A stretch of DNA of 64,000 nt from Bradyrhizobium sp. in8p8 (GCF_000426845.1 NZ_AUGD01000020.1:1-64000), one strand, 5' to 3'. Shown: positions 8,404-17,723, numbered from the stretch's first letter. The notes: generated by a model not told the origin, from the sequence alone. Numbers and translations are program-made.

Positions 8404-9453
8404 ATGGCGATGCTTCGACATTCATTTGATTGTACATTTCAGCGGCTGGCAGAAACCATGTTGTTCGACAACCTTGCTCCCTCCTCCGCGCTTCAACTGA
8501 TCGGCTTTTCTGACGTCGATTCATTTCGGCCGATCGAGACGATGGAGGATGCGAGAAGCATTCCGCTCGACATCCCCAACTTCGCGCCGGCCCGCGCTGT
8601 CGTCGCCCTGCCGGCGTGCCGCATCATCGTGATGAAATCGTTCGCGCGCATTCTCGATACCGCCTATCGCATGCCGGGCGGGATGGTGATCCTGTCCATG
8701 ACCGATGACGTTCAGGCCAGTTTCAAGGGAGTGGATATCGACGCCCGCTTCTTCGCTGCGCTGCGCGGCAACGACGAGTGCCATTTCGTCGAACCCCAAT
8801 CCAATCATCATGCCATGATCATCTTCTCTCCCGAGCTGAGAGACCGGGGCTGGTTCGACAATGCCGACGACTTGCGGGCCCATGTCGCGAACCGGCCCGC
8901 ACTGCTCCACACGCGGCAACTCCTGCTCGACATCCTACGCACGGCGTCAGTGCAGCCGGGCCTGTTCGAAAGCACCGAGGCTGCGGCCCATCTTCAGGAA
9001 GGCTTGCTGCTCGCGCTCGACGACCTGTTTCGAATCGAATCGTTGTCGGACCGGATCGCCTCGGTCCAGAGCCAGCGAGCGATCAAGCTCGTGCAGCGGA
9101 TCGACGACTTCTTGGCGGCCGATCCGACAGCACCCATCTATACGGCCGACCTCGCCGGCGAGTTTGGCGTCTCGGTTCGGACGCTCGGCGGCGCCGTCAG
9201 CAAGGTGCGCGGCATGAGCTTGCACCAGTATATTCGCCTGAAGAGGCTGTGGGCGACTCGCGCCCGCCTGCTTAGGGGCGGCGGCGTCACCGTCGCCACC
9301 TGCGCGCGCGCCCAGGGCTTCCATCATCTCGGTGAGTTTGCCGCGGCCTACCGCGCGACCTTCCAGGAGGCGCCGTCCGACACGCTAGCCCGCGGACGCA
9401 GGAGCCCTCCCGCCGGCCCACACAGCATGCGTACAGTTTCTCTAGACCTTTAG
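8404..9453 (+). CDS. AraC-family transcriptional regulator
   Basis: 349-residue DNA-binding regulator. The N-terminal part, roughly 1-220, is an AraC-ligand-type region without a recognisable ligand. The C-terminal AraC domain has a first helix-turn-helix (TADLAGEFGVSVRTLGGAVS), the linker MSLHQYIRLKRLW, and a second helix-turn-helix ending in FAAAYRATFQEAPSDTL. No target gene is adjacent in an obvious way; the next feature is a tRNA on the opposite strand. The start could be 8404 or 8410. Confidence 0.85.
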   Translation: MAMLRHSFDCTFQRLAETMLFDNLAPSSALQLIGFSDVDSFRPIETMEDARSIPLDIPNFAPARAVVALPACRIIVMKSFARILDTAYRMPGGMVILSMTDDVQASFKGVDIDARFFAALRGNDECHFVEPQSNHHAMIIFSPELRDRGWFDNADDLRAHVANRPALLHTRQLLLDILRTASVQPGLFESTEAAAHLQEGLLLALDDLFRIESLSDRIASVQSQRAIKLVQRIDDFLAADPTAPIYTADLAGEFGVSVRTLGGAVSKVRGMSLHQYIRLKRLWATRARLLRGGGVTVATCARAQGFHHLGEFAAAYRATFQEAPSDTLARGRRSPPAGPHSMRTVSLDL

Positions 9454-9466
9454 AAAAGGCGAGGTC

Positions 9467-9543
9467 TGGCGCGCTCGGAAGGATTCGAACCTCCGACCCT
9501 CGGAATCGAAATCCGATGCTCTATCCAGCTGAGCTACGAGCGC
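9467..9543 (-). tRNA. tRNA-Arg (anticodon UCG)
   Basis: Full cloverleaf on the minus strand. The acceptor GCGCTCG (9537-9543) pairs with CGAGCGC (9471-9477), the discriminator is G and CCA is encoded (9467-9469). The D arm is GCTCAGCTGGATAGAGC. The anticodon stem UCGGA/UCCGA holds the loop UUUCGAU with anticodon UCG, reading CGA. The T arm GGAGGTTCGAATCCTTCC is canonical. No integrase or duplicated 3' end is seen nearby. Confidence 0.95.
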
Positions 9544-9696
9544 CTGAGCCCGGGGTGACGGGCCACCAAGATCCCCTCACCGGCGCTGGCGATCAGGCCA
9601 GCACAGCAAACGGCGTTTGGACTGCTTCGAGTTAGCAGAGAGGCCGGCCAATAAAAAGCCCTTCCCGCCTCATCGAAGCGGGGTCGCAGGCGTCTG

Positions 9697-10230
9697 TCAC
9701 CAAGTGTTGTTGAAAAGGCCGAAATGCGGCTGCTGGGCCACCAGCATCATGGGACGACCGGGCTGCGGCGGAGGTGTCCTGGCAACTTTGCGCTTGGGCT
9801 GGGCCGGAGAAGTTTGAGCCTGAGCAGCCTGAAGCTGACGAGCTTGCGATCTCGGCTCGGTCCTCGTCTCGGTCTTCCTGGTCGCGGCAGTCTCGGTCCT
9901 CGGCGCCGGCGTGAACTGGGCGAAGGTCTCGCGCACCCGGGTCTTGGCCGACATCTCGGCCAAAGCCGGCGTTAGGCTCTCCTGCGCCGGGGGCTCCGGT
10001 GCCGCAACAGCGGCGGTCTGCACCGCGGGCGCGGCTATCGTCGGCTGGCTGGTGTCGAGCACCACGCGTTCAGGCAGGTGCCGATTGGACCGGATTCGGA
10101 TCAGGGGCTGATCGATGCCGGCGGTTGCGATGGCTTGCGTGACCGGCGCCGGCGGGAGAACGAAATCCGCCGCGAACAGCAGTGCGAGCAAGGCTCCACC
10201 GACGAAAATGAAATACCTAAAGATGGGCAT
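9697..10230 (-). CDS. Hypothetical membrane-anchored Pro/Ala/Thr-rich protein
   Basis: 177 residues. One N-terminal transmembrane segment or uncleaved signal (FRYFIFVGGALLALLFAADF) is followed by a periplasmic, low-complexity region rich in Pro, Ala, Thr and Gln. The C-terminus is basic, then ends in PMMLVAQQPHFGLFNNTW. No known domain. It resembles a family of envelope proteins of unknown function often found in Bradyrhizobium. Confidence 0.65.
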   Translation of the reverse strand: MPIFRYFIFVGGALLALLFAADFVLPPAPVTQAIATAGIDQPLIRIRSNRHLPERVVLDTSQPTIAAPAVQTAAVAAPEPPAQESLTPALAEMSAKTRVRETFAQFTPAPRTETAATRKTETRTEPRSQARQLQAAQAQTSPAQPKRKVARTPPPQPGRPMMLVAQQPHFGLFNNTW

Positions 10231-10389
10231 TGGCCGCGCTCCGCCCCCCGCATCCCCGCGTGGGCTCTCCGCCTCAACAGGCGATTTCTCAATTGGTTCC
10301 TGACCCAGCCGCTCGGTTCAAATGGTGATGCATGGTTTTTTGCCCAAGCACCGAGGAGGGTAACTTTTCCGCTACCCGATCGCGTCGCC

Positions 10390-10962
10390 TTAGACACGGC
10401 GCGCTGCAACCAGCGAGCAATTTGCATGATCGGCATTCACGTTAACGAAGCCGACGAGGACACGTACAAAGGTCTTGCGGCTCTTCATGCTGACCGGATC
10501 GGCCACCACGCGGGTGCGGTTCGTAAGACGACTGCCGTCATGCCGCGTGAAGGCGCAGACGATCTCGACATCCTTTACGGCATAGTCGTTGTCGTTTCGG
10601 AGCGTGAACGTCACCAGGGCCTTCGAACCGAGGCCGCCGCGGCGCCAGGTCTGCGATGAGATCCTGAGACGACCGAGTTCTGCCCTCGCCGGCGCCTGAG
10701 CTTGGGATGCCGGCCGCACGTCTACCGACGCATCGTCCGACGGAAGCGCCTCAACAGAGGCCAGCTCCGGCGTCGCCGGCTCAGCACTATTGCCTCTGGA
10801 AAAAGGTAGCAAAATCCAGACACCACAACCCAGGATGATCGCCGCCAGCAGCCAGAGAAGACTGCGGCCAAACGAAACACTGGCGATCGTCACGGCCCGT
10901 GCCAGCCTTTCGCCGGTCCCGGCGAGGCGCCCAAATCCGATCCGGTCGAGCCTGGCGTTCAT
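10390..10962 (-). CDS. Hypothetical single-pass membrane protein with beta-sandwich-like C-domain
   Basis: 190 residues. One transmembrane segment lies at about residues 34-52 (SLLWLLAAIILGCGVWILL), then an Ala/Pro linker, then a C-terminal domain with SKALVTFTLRNDNDYAVKDV and CAFTRHDGSRLTNRT. The alternating hydrophobic pattern (TFTLRNDNDYAVKDVEIVC) is like the immunoglobulin-like FxxxG/NNxx domains of secreted proteins, but the family is not named with confidence. It lies upstream of the other membrane-anchored unknown on the same strand. Confidence 0.65.
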   Translation of the reverse strand: MNARLDRIGFGRLAGTGERLARAVTIASVSFGRSLLWLLAAIILGCGVWILLPFSRGNSAEPATPELASVEALPSDDASVDVRPASQAQAPARAELGRLRISSQTWRRGGLGSKALVTFTLRNDNDYAVKDVEIVCAFTRHDGSRLTNRTRVVADPVSMKSRKTFVRVLVGFVNVNADHANCSLVAARRV

Positions 10963-11138
10963 GGTGCATTACCAATTGCGGCCAAGGCACCATGGAGATG
11001 GGCTCGGCCACAGCTTACCCTAATTCGCGCAACGAACTAAGGTTCCCCGCTTCATGCGAGTCGGCCAGGAGCATGGTAAGCACCAGCCGAGCCCGTTAAC
11101 ATGCGCTGCAACATCGCAGCCCGTTGGGAGAACAGGTA

Positions 11139-11525
11139 ATGCCATTCGCCGTCACTTGGGATCATGTCCACCTGCGCAGCCCCGATCCGGAGGCCACGGC
11201 GGCTTGGCTGCGGGACATCCTTGGTGGCGAGATCGCTCGCGCGCCGGGACGGATCGACGTGAACCTCGGCGGCGCCAGGATCTTCATCGCACCTCTAGAG
11301 GGCGACAGCGACGTCAACCCGCCGCCCCCTCACCCGCATCAGGGTCTCGACCATTTCGGCCTTGTGGTGCAGGACATCGACGCCGTGGCCGCCGAGATCA
11401 AGGCCAAGGGTGTCACCTTCACGCGTGAGCCGACGACCATCCGGCCCGGCGTACGCATTTGCTTCATCCAAGGCCCTGAAGGCATCTCCATCGAGCTGCT
11501 CGAGCGCGACAAGAAATATAGCTGA
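11139..11525 (+). CDS. VOC/glyoxalase-fold family protein
   Basis: 128 residues forming two beta-alpha-beta-beta-beta modules of the vicinal oxygen chelate fold (VTWDHVHLRSPDPEATAAWL and LDHFGLVVQDIDAVAAEIKAK). His residues in VTWDHVHLR and in GLDHFGLVV, with a late Glu (GISIELLE), are the family metal ligands. The reaction is unknown; relatives include glyoxalase I and dioxygenases. GGAG precedes the ATG at 11139. Confidence 0.85.
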   Translation: MPFAVTWDHVHLRSPDPEATAAWLRDILGGEIARAPGRIDVNLGGARIFIAPLEGDSDVNPPPPHPHQGLDHFGLVVQDIDAVAAEIKAKGVTFTREPTTIRPGVRICFIQGPEGISIELLERDKKYS

Positions 11526-11649
11526 CGTGACGCGCGCCGTGCTCCCGCGCCCAGCCGGCAAACTGCCGCGTTGCGCGAGAAGACGGGCTTTGGCATAAAA
11601 GCTGGACCGGTTACGCCATTGGGCGATGGCGGCCGGCCCGTGGGACGTT

Positions 11650-12003
11650 ATGAAGAACGGCCTTTATTCAATTCACGTGACCCTGCTCGATGGTCGAGTC
11701 GGCAAGGGCAGCGGCGTGATTCTGTTCCGCGACGGCAAGATTCTTGGCGGCGACGCCTACCTCTATTACACCGGCAGCTACACGGTGAAGGACAACAGCA
11801 CCTTCAAAGGCGAAGTACTGGTGCAACGGCACACGACGCCTCGGGGCGATGACAACCCACTGTTCGGCGGCCCCGCCCCCGTCGGCATCGGCGTCACCGG
11901 CAGCTTCACCGAGACGCGCGGGGAGATGACCGGGACTGCGCTGGTCGGCAAGGCCAGCCAGATCTTTGGCGCCACGCTGCACAAGCTCGCGGACGTCGAT
12001 TAG
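11650..12003 (+). CDS. GrlR-family regulatory protein
   Basis: 117 residues matching the GrlR domain (negative regulator of type III secretion in enteropathogenic E. coli), here as a stand-alone protein. The family pattern is MKNGLYSIHVTLLDGRVGKG, then GVILFRDGKILGGDAYLYYT and a beta-barrel C-terminus with EMTGTALVGKA. In rhizobia it occurs without a GrlA partner, and its role is unknown. An in-frame ATG at 11626 would add eight residues. It ends directly against the kinase gene transcribed the other way (12003/12004). Confidence 0.75.
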   Translation: MKNGLYSIHVTLLDGRVGKGSGVILFRDGKILGGDAYLYYTGSYTVKDNSTFKGEVLVQRHTTPRGDDNPLFGGPAPVGIGVTGSFTETRGEMTGTALVGKASQIFGATLHKLADVD

Positions 12004-14691
12004 CTATTCGGCCGCCTGCTCCAGCGGCGCCACCCGGGGCAAGATCATCTGGATGCGCGTGCCGCCCCCCGGCTCGGAATCGAGATCGAGCCGGCCCCCC
12101 AGCCGGTTGGTGACGATACTGTAGACGATGTGCAGGCCGAGACCGGTGCCGCCCTGGTCGCGCCGCGTCGTGAAGAACGGATCGAAGGCGCGGCGGCGGA
12201 CGTCGAGCGACATGCCGCAGCCATTGTCGGAAAAGATGATCTCGACATTGTCCTTGCCGGATTCGCGCACCTGGATCTCGATGGTCCCCGGCCTGCCATC
12301 CGGGAAGGCGTGCGCCACCGAATTGAGAAACAGGTTGGTCAGCACCTGGCCGTACGGGCCGGGATAGCTGTTCATGGTCAGGTCCGGCTGGCACTCGACG
12401 TTGAGCGTCAGATTGTGCTTGCGCAGGCCCGGCCGCAGGCTCATCACCACCTGCTCGGTGAGGTCGCCGAGATCGAATGTGCGCTGGTCCGAATAGTTGC
12501 GGTCGGCGGCGACCTGTTTGAAAGACTGGATCAGTTCGGCGGCACGGTTGAGGTTGGAGACGAGTTGCGAGGATGCATCGCGGCTTGTACCGAGGAAATC
12601 GTTGAGCGTCGAGCGGCGCAGCTCCCCCCGCTCGACTTCGGCGGCGAACACTGCGGTCTTGCGCTCCAGCGCGGACGCGACCGTGAGGCTGATTCCGACC
12701 GGATTGTTGACCTCGTGAGCGACGCCGGCAACGAGGCGCCCGAGCGCGGCGAGCTTCTCGGCCTCGATCAGCGAGGCCTGCGTCTCGCGAAGATTGCGCA
12801 ACGCGGTCTCGGCAGCCTCCTTGGCCTTGCGCATCTCCTGCTCGCCGCGCTTGCGCTCGCCGATGTCGAGCGCAACGGTGACGATCCGCTCGATCTCGCC
12901 CTCGGCATCGAGCAGCGGCAGCTTGTTGACCAGCCATTGCCGCATGTTGCCTGCCGCGTCCTTGTACTCCTCCTCATAGAAACCGAGCCCTTTGCGGAGC
13001 TGGAGCACGCGCTTGTCGTTCTCGTCGGTCTTCGCCGCGCCGTAGCGCGACATCAAGTCTGCGGTGGTGCGGCCAAGCGCATCGCGGGGCTCGATGCCGA
13101 AAATGCCCGCCATGTAGCGGTTCATCAGCACGTAGCGCAGGTTGCGGTCCTTGACGTTGATCACCGCAGGCACGGTGTCGATGACCTGCTGGAGCAGGCG
13201 CCGGCCTTCGGCAATGGCGTCTTCCGCGCGCTTCTGGTCGGTGATGTCGCGCAGCGTGCCCTCATAGCGGACGATACTGCCCTGCTCGTCCCGCACGGCC
13301 GTGGCGCTGTCGGAGAGCCACAGGATATTGCCGCTGCGCTGGCGCACCTGGTACTCGAACTCGCGCACCATGCCGTCGCGCGCCATCAGCCGCTGGTATT
13401 CGGCGCGCGCCTCTGGATGGACGTAGATCGTGTGGGCGATGTCGTTGATGCTGTCGATGAGCTGCTGTGGGCTGTCATAACCCATCATCCGCGCCAGCGC
13501 CGGATTGGCGTTGAGGAGGTCACCGGCGGGCGTCGTCACATAGATGCCGTCGACCGAGCCCTCGAACAGCTTGCGGTAGCTCTCCTCGGCGAGGCGCTGC
13601 TCGGTAAGAGCGCGCACCGCCGCCTCGCGCGCGGTGTCGGCCTCCTCCAGCGCGCGGCGGAACACTTCGGCCGCCCGCGCGATGTCGCCGATTTCGTTGT
13701 CGAGGTCGGCGGATGGAATCGAGGTGTCTTTCCGGCCGGCCGCAAGCGCGCGAATGGATCGTGCGATCTGGGCGAGCGGACGAACCGTCCTGCGCACCAC
13801 GAACAACGAAGCGCCGATACCGATCAACACGCCGACCGTACCGAGCACGATGCTCTGCCATCGCGCCTCGGTCAGGGTTCGGGCAAAGTCGCGCGACAGC
13901 ACGTGTCCGCGCCGGGAGCTGACTTCGCGCAGCAATTCGGTGACGCGGCCGATCAATCGGCCCTCAGTTCCCAAGACCTCGCGATCAATGTCGGCGATCT
14001 GCCGCTCCCGGACCGCCACCGCCATGATCGCCTCGGCGTAGTCGTTCACCGCGGACTTGAGCCTGGGATCGGCGATGCCCATCGTTCGCATGCTCTGCGC
14101 CGCTTGCTCGGCCGCGGAGGGGTTGCGCGCGAGCAGCCCGAGCGCGACCCGGCTCTGCGCTTCGGAGAGGTGCGACGCCAGCTCCCGGTCCGCAGTGCCG
14201 GCGACAGCTGCATCGAATTGCTCGCGCAGCGGCGGCAGGCCGGCGAGCAGCTGGGCGCGGCGGTCGATCAGCGTCGAGATCCGCTCCAAGCCGGTACGAT
14301 AGGTGGCGAGCCGCTCGGTGACCCCGTCGAGCATGTCCTGCTGCTCGGGCGCGAGCTCGATACGGGTCTTCTTCAGGATCTCGCTCAGGGTCGAGGCCGC
14401 CTCGCCCACCTGCTGGAACTGAATGCCGGCGCCTGGGTCTGTGACAAAGTCACGCGCGGCGAGGCGCAACTCGTTCATGCGGCGGTCGATATCCTCGGCG
14501 AGGTCGCCGACGCTCTGGAGCCTCTGCAGCTCGGCGAAGGTGGTGTCGATGTGCCGGATCGCGATCACGCTCGCGGTCGAGGTAACGATGATCACCGCCA
14601 GCACCAACAGGAAGCTGCCGAAGGTGAGCTGGCCGATGGAGAGCGAAAATGTTCGCCTTTTCTCTGGGGACGGCGTCAATTCGGCGGACAT
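12004..14691 (-). CDS. Membrane sensor histidine kinase with HAMP and two PAS domains
   Basis: 895-residue hybrid-less sensor kinase. In order: transmembrane helix (about 21-45), long helical periplasmic sensor (about 46-285), second transmembrane helix (VLGTVGVLIGIGASLFVV), HAMP linker, PAS-PAC (SYRKLFEGSVDGIYVTTPAG), second PAS (VINVKDRNLRYVLMNRYMAG), coiled coil, HisKA with the phosphorylated His in GRLVAGVAHEVNNPVG, and HATPase with N box (NLFLNSVAHAF), G1 DNGCGM, F box DPFFTTR and G2 GGTGLGL. No response regulator is adjacent, so it is an orphan. The start at 14691 is chosen over 14787 because it gives a short cytoplasmic lead before the first helix. Confidence 0.9.
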   Translation of the reverse strand: MSAELTPSPEKRRTFSLSIGQLTFGSFLLVLAVIIVTSTASVIAIRHIDTTFAELQRLQSVGDLAEDIDRRMNELRLAARDFVTDPGAGIQFQQVGEAASTLSEILKKTRIELAPEQQDMLDGVTERLATYRTGLERISTLIDRRAQLLAGLPPLREQFDAAVAGTADRELASHLSEAQSRVALGLLARNPSAAEQAAQSMRTMGIADPRLKSAVNDYAEAIMAVAVRERQIADIDREVLGTEGRLIGRVTELLREVSSRRGHVLSRDFARTLTEARWQSIVLGTVGVLIGIGASLFVVRRTVRPLAQIARSIRALAAGRKDTSIPSADLDNEIGDIARAAEVFRRALEEADTAREAAVRALTEQRLAEESYRKLFEGSVDGIYVTTPAGDLLNANPALARMMGYDSPQQLIDSINDIAHTIYVHPEARAEYQRLMARDGMVREFEYQVRQRSGNILWLSDSATAVRDEQGSIVRYEGTLRDITDQKRAEDAIAEGRRLLQQVIDTVPAVINVKDRNLRYVLMNRYMAGIFGIEPRDALGRTTADLMSRYGAAKTDENDKRVLQLRKGLGFYEEEYKDAAGNMRQWLVNKLPLLDAEGEIERIVTVALDIGERKRGEQEMRKAKEAAETALRNLRETQASLIEAEKLAALGRLVAGVAHEVNNPVGISLTVASALERKTAVFAAEVERGELRRSTLNDFLGTSRDASSQLVSNLNRAAELIQSFKQVAADRNYSDQRTFDLGDLTEQVVMSLRPGLRKHNLTLNVECQPDLTMNSYPGPYGQVLTNLFLNSVAHAFPDGRPGTIEIQVRESGKDNVEIIFSDNGCGMSLDVRRRAFDPFFTTRRDQGGTGLGLHIVYSIVTNRLGGRLDLDSEPGGGTRIQMILPRVAPLEQAAE

Positions 14692-14959
14692 TGGTGGTTT
14701 AAGGACCGGGCTGCTGGAAACCCAATATACGACGTATTGCCGCCCAGGGGGAACATGCCTCGTGGCGCGGAATATCCTTAATATCAAGGCTTGCCGCTCC
14801 TTCAGCCTCGCGCCTTACGACAGGTCGACGCCGGCGGGCTGCCGGCCGAATTGGCCATGGCGGTGACGCCGAGAGGACGCACGCCAAGGCCAGACCGTCC
14901 GGCCAAAGCTCGGGCGTATCCGCCCTCCGGCTCCGGATGTTTGGCTTCACAGAGGTGTA

Positions 14960-15757
14960 CTAGCCGGCTGCCCCTACCTCGAACACCTCGCCGTCATAGC
15001 CGGCCTCGGCCGGGATGCGGAGCTGACGGCCGGTTTCAGTCTTGGTCATGACCGGCATCACCGTGACGATGGACAGGCCGCGGGCGTGCTCCATCGCCGC
15101 GCTCACGTTTGGTTGCTTGGCCAGCCGGATCAGATTGCGCGTCGTTGGGAACGGCAGCTTGAAGCGGCCGCTCTCGCCCCCCTCCACCGCTTCGCGCGGC
15201 GAGACCCAGATGGAATCGGTGGACTCGAGCCCGTCATGCGCGCCGAGCTGGTCCGGCGGTGCGGCGGCAAGGAAGAACCAGGTGTCGAAGCGCTTCGGCA
15301 AGCCCTCCGGCGTGATCCAGTGCGCGTATGGCACGAGCGTGTCCAGCGCGAGCTGGAGACCGTTGTCGGCGAGAATGTCGAGGAAGCCGATCTTGTGTTC
15401 GTTCAGCGCAACACGGTGCGCGTCGGCAATCTCGCCGGCACGCCTGGCATCGATTGGCGCGCCGGTATCCTTCGACCGCGCCAGGAGGATGCCGCTCTCC
15501 TCGAACGTCTCGCGGATCGCGGCGATCCGAAAACCGCGGTCCGCTTCGCTCAAGCCTTCGCCGCCCGAGTAAAGGCCGGCGCGGGCGACGATCTCCTTGT
15601 CGCCAGCATCGACGCTGCCACCTGGAAACACCAGCGCACCCGAGTTGAATTCGATCTGATGATGGCGGACCATCATGAAGACCTCGATTTCGTGTGCCGC
15701 GCCGTCCCGAAGCAGGAGGATCGTGGAGGCCGGGCGTGATGCTGATGTCTCGGCCAT
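14960..15757 (-). CDS. Nudix hydrolase
   Basis: 265 residues with a Nudix box ending RETFEESGILL. The box is split: the GG of VFPGGSVDAGDKEI lies about 30 residues before REtFEE, as in the NUDT19-like subgroup that often acts on CoA esters. The C-terminus is less typical. It starts 4 bases after the DapA-like gene and likely shares its transcript. A role in CoA or nucleotide-sugar pyrophosphate clean-up is inference. The ATG at 15757 follows from the conserved start of the domain. Confidence 0.8.
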   Translation of the reverse strand: MAETSASRPASTILLLRDGAAHEIEVFMMVRHHQIEFNSGALVFPGGSVDAGDKEIVARAGLYSGGEGLSEADRGFRIAAIRETFEESGILLARSKDTGAPIDARRAGEIADAHRVALNEHKIGFLDILADNGLQLALDTLVPYAHWITPEGLPKRFDTWFFLAAAPPDQLGAHDGLESTDSIWVSPREAVEGGESGRFKLPFPTTRNLIRLAKQPNVSAAMEHARGLSIVTVMPVMTKTETGRQLRIPAEAGYDGEVFEVGAAG

Positions 15758-15761
15758 GCAA

Positions 15762-16712
15762 CTAACCTGCGGCGCTGGATTGCGGGCCGAGATTGGCGCG
15801 CTTGTCGACACGGGCGACGCGCGACAGCAGGTACTCGACCTCGGCCTTCGCCGCCGCCGTGATTGTCGCGCCGGGCTTGCGCTGGGCGCTGGAGGCAATG
15901 ACGCCGCGCTTCTGCAGCACGTATTTGCGCACGGCAAGGCCCGCGCCGGGTTGCTGCTCATAGCGGATCAGCGGAAGATGCGCGTCGAACAGATCATGCG
16001 CGGCGTCGCGCTTGCCCTCCTTCGACAGCCGCACGACGTCGATCAGAAGCTCGGGGAAGGCGTAACCGGTCATGGCGCCGTCGGCGCCCCGCTCCATCTC
16101 GAAATCCAGGAACAGCCCGCCGTTGCCGCAGAGGATCGAGAGCGGCCGCAACGATCCGTCCTTCTGGAAGTTGCGAAGCGCCGAGATCTTCTCAAGCCCT
16201 GGCCAGTCCTCGTGCTTGAGCATCACGCAGTTCGGGTTGTCCATGACGATCTTGCGGATCACGGCAGGCGTGAACACCACCGACAGGGTCAGCGGATAAT
16301 CCTGGAGCACCCAGGGCACGTCGGGGCCGATCGCCTCCGCGGCCTGCTTGAAATAGCCGACAATCTGATCGTCGGTGCGAAGCGAGGGCGGCGGCGCGAT
16401 CATGACGCCCGCCGCGCCCGCATCCATTGAAGCCCTCGCCAGCGAGCGCATGGTGGCAAAGCCCGGTGCAGAGACGCCGACGATCACCTGCATCTTCTTG
16501 GCGCGCTTGACGAAGCGCACCGCCACCTGCTCGGCCTCGGCAGCATCGAGCTTGGGGGCCTCGCCGAGAATGCCGAGCACCGTTACGCCGTCGCAGCCGA
16601 CTTCCTCGTAGAAGTCGGTCAGGCGGTCGATCGAGCGCTCGTCGATCCGGCCATCGTCGTGGAACGGCGTCGGCGCGATTGCGAAAGTGCCCTTGGCCTC
16701 GGCGGTGAGTTT
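15762..16712 (-). CDS. Dihydrodipicolinate synthase/N-acetylneuraminate lyase family aldolase
   Basis: 316-residue class I aldolase of the DapA superfamily, a TIM barrel. The Schiff-base lysine is in NCVMLKHEDWPG, and the catalytic tyrosine is in VLQDYPLTLS. The usual GTTGE substrate motif is replaced by VLGILGEAPKLDAAE. It is not the housekeeping DapA, and the keto-acid substrate is unknown. It is followed by the Nudix gene after a 4-base gap and preceded by an intergenic repeat that separates it from the SDR gene. Confidence 0.85.
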   Translation of the reverse strand, partial: KLTAEAKGTFAIAPTPFHDDGRIDERSIDRLTDFYEEVGCDGVTVLGILGEAPKLDAAEAEQVAVRFVKRAKKMQVIVGVSAPGFATMRSLARASMDAGAAGVMIAPPPSLRTDDQIVGYFKQAAEAIGPDVPWVLQDYPLTLSVVFTPAVIRKIVMDNPNCVMLKHEDWPGLEKISALRNFQKDGSLRPLSILCGNGGLFLDFEMERGADGAMTGYAFPELLIDVVRLSKEGKRDAAHDLFDAHLPLIRYEQQPGAGLAVRKYVLQKRGVIASSAQRKPGATITAAAKAEVEYLLSRVARVDKRANLGPQSSAAG

Positions 16713-16737
16713 CATCGTCTTCCCTATCTCAATGTTC

Positions 16738-16814
16738 GTCATTCCGGGCGGCTCGAAGAGCCGAACCCGGAATCTCGATACTCCGGGTTCGTGCTTCGCA
16801 CGCCGCGGAATGAC
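16738..16814. repeat. Intergenic inverted repeat, GTCATTCCG type
   Basis: A 77-base element bounded by GTCATTCCG (16738-16746) and its exact complement CGGAATGAC (16806-16814). Inside are further stems (CCCGGA/TCCGGG). It resembles the element at 17724-17834, indicating a dispersed family. Confidence 0.75.
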
Positions 16815-16821
16815 GGGAAAG

Positions 16822-17700
16822 CTAAAACCGCCTCGCCCCCATCTTGATCTGCTCCTCGGAGAAGAAAATCTCCTTGGCGTGATCGACGATGTCCTGGGCC
16901 TTCCAGCCCGAATGCGGCGGCTTCCAGCCTTCCATTTCCATCATCCGCATCTCGCGCACGCCGCGCGGCCCGGAGACGCCCAGCACCTTGCCGGTCTGGT
17001 CACCCGACAAATCGCTGACCATGTATAGCACGGCCGGCGCGATGCCGTCCGGCCCCAGCGCCGCACCGGGGTTCTCCTTATAGCGGGGCAGGTCTGCGGT
17101 CATGCGGGTCAGGGCCCCCGGCGCCAGCGTCCAGATCCGGATGTTGTACTTCCGGCCTTCGATCGCCAACACGTTGGACAGGCCCCAGATCCCGCCCTTG
17201 GCCGCGCCGTAATTGGTCTGGCCGAAATTGCCGATCAGGCCCGAGGTCGAAGAGGTGTTGACGATGACGCCGCCCCCGTTCTCCCGCATCCAGCGAAACA
17301 CCGGAAGGGTGCAACAGAAGGTGCCCTTCAGATGCACCTTGATGACCTTGTCCCAATCGGCCTCGGAGGCCTTGGCAAAGGTCTGGTCGCGCAGGATGCC
17401 GGCGTTGTTGACGAGGATGTCGGCGCGGCCGAAGTGCTTAATGGCATCGTCGAACACCGACTGACCGCCCTCCATGGTGGAGATGTCGGCCCCGTTGGCG
17501 ACCGCCTTGCCGCCTTCCGCCGTAATTGCGTCCACGACCTGTTGCGCCATGGACTTGTCGGCGCCGGAGCCGTCTCGGGGCCCGCCGAGGTCGTTGACGA
17601 CGACGGAGGCCCCTTCCCGCGCGAACAGCTTTGCGTAGGCTTCACCGAGCCCGCCACCCGCGCCGGTGATCAGCGCAACCTTTCCGTCGAGTAGTCCCAT
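16822..17700 (-). CDS. SDR-family 3-hydroxyacyl-CoA dehydrogenase-like oxidoreductase
   Basis: 292-residue short-chain dehydrogenase. NAD(P)-binding TGAGGGLGEAYAKLFAREGA, then NNAG, catalytic Ser in NTSSTSG and YGAAKGG (Tyr and Lys). The N-terminal half resembles the (3R)-hydroxyacyl-CoA dehydrogenase unit of peroxisomal multifunctional enzyme 2. The C-terminal extension (GVSGPRGVREMRMMEMEGWK) is typical of this family. The upstream MaoC gene would supply the matching (R)-hydroxyacyl-CoA, so together they may carry out the hydration and dehydrogenation steps of beta-oxidation. Confidence 0.85.
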   Translation of the reverse strand: MGLLDGKVALITGAGGGLGEAYAKLFAREGASVVVNDLGGPRDGSGADKSMAQQVVDAITAEGGKAVANGADISTMEGGQSVFDDAIKHFGRADILVNNAGILRDQTFAKASEADWDKVIKVHLKGTFCCTLPVFRWMRENGGGVIVNTSSTSGLIGNFGQTNYGAAKGGIWGLSNVLAIEGRKYNIRIWTLAPGALTRMTADLPRYKENPGAALGPDGIAPAVLYMVSDLSGDQTGKVLGVSGPRGVREMRMMEMEGWKPPHSGWKAQDIVDHAKEIFFSEEQIKMGARRF

Positions 17701-17723
17701 GGTGGTTTCTCCCTGTTTTCTTT

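Noticed and set aside
9467..9543. tRNA-Arg as an integration site for a genomic island
   Set aside because: No integrase, no duplicated tRNA 3' end and no change of gene character were seen next to it.
12130..14781. Very long plus-strand open frame (883 codons) opposite the sensor kinase
   Set aside because: It is the mirror frame of a high-GC gene. It has no domain, and the kinase frame on the other strand contains every expected motif.
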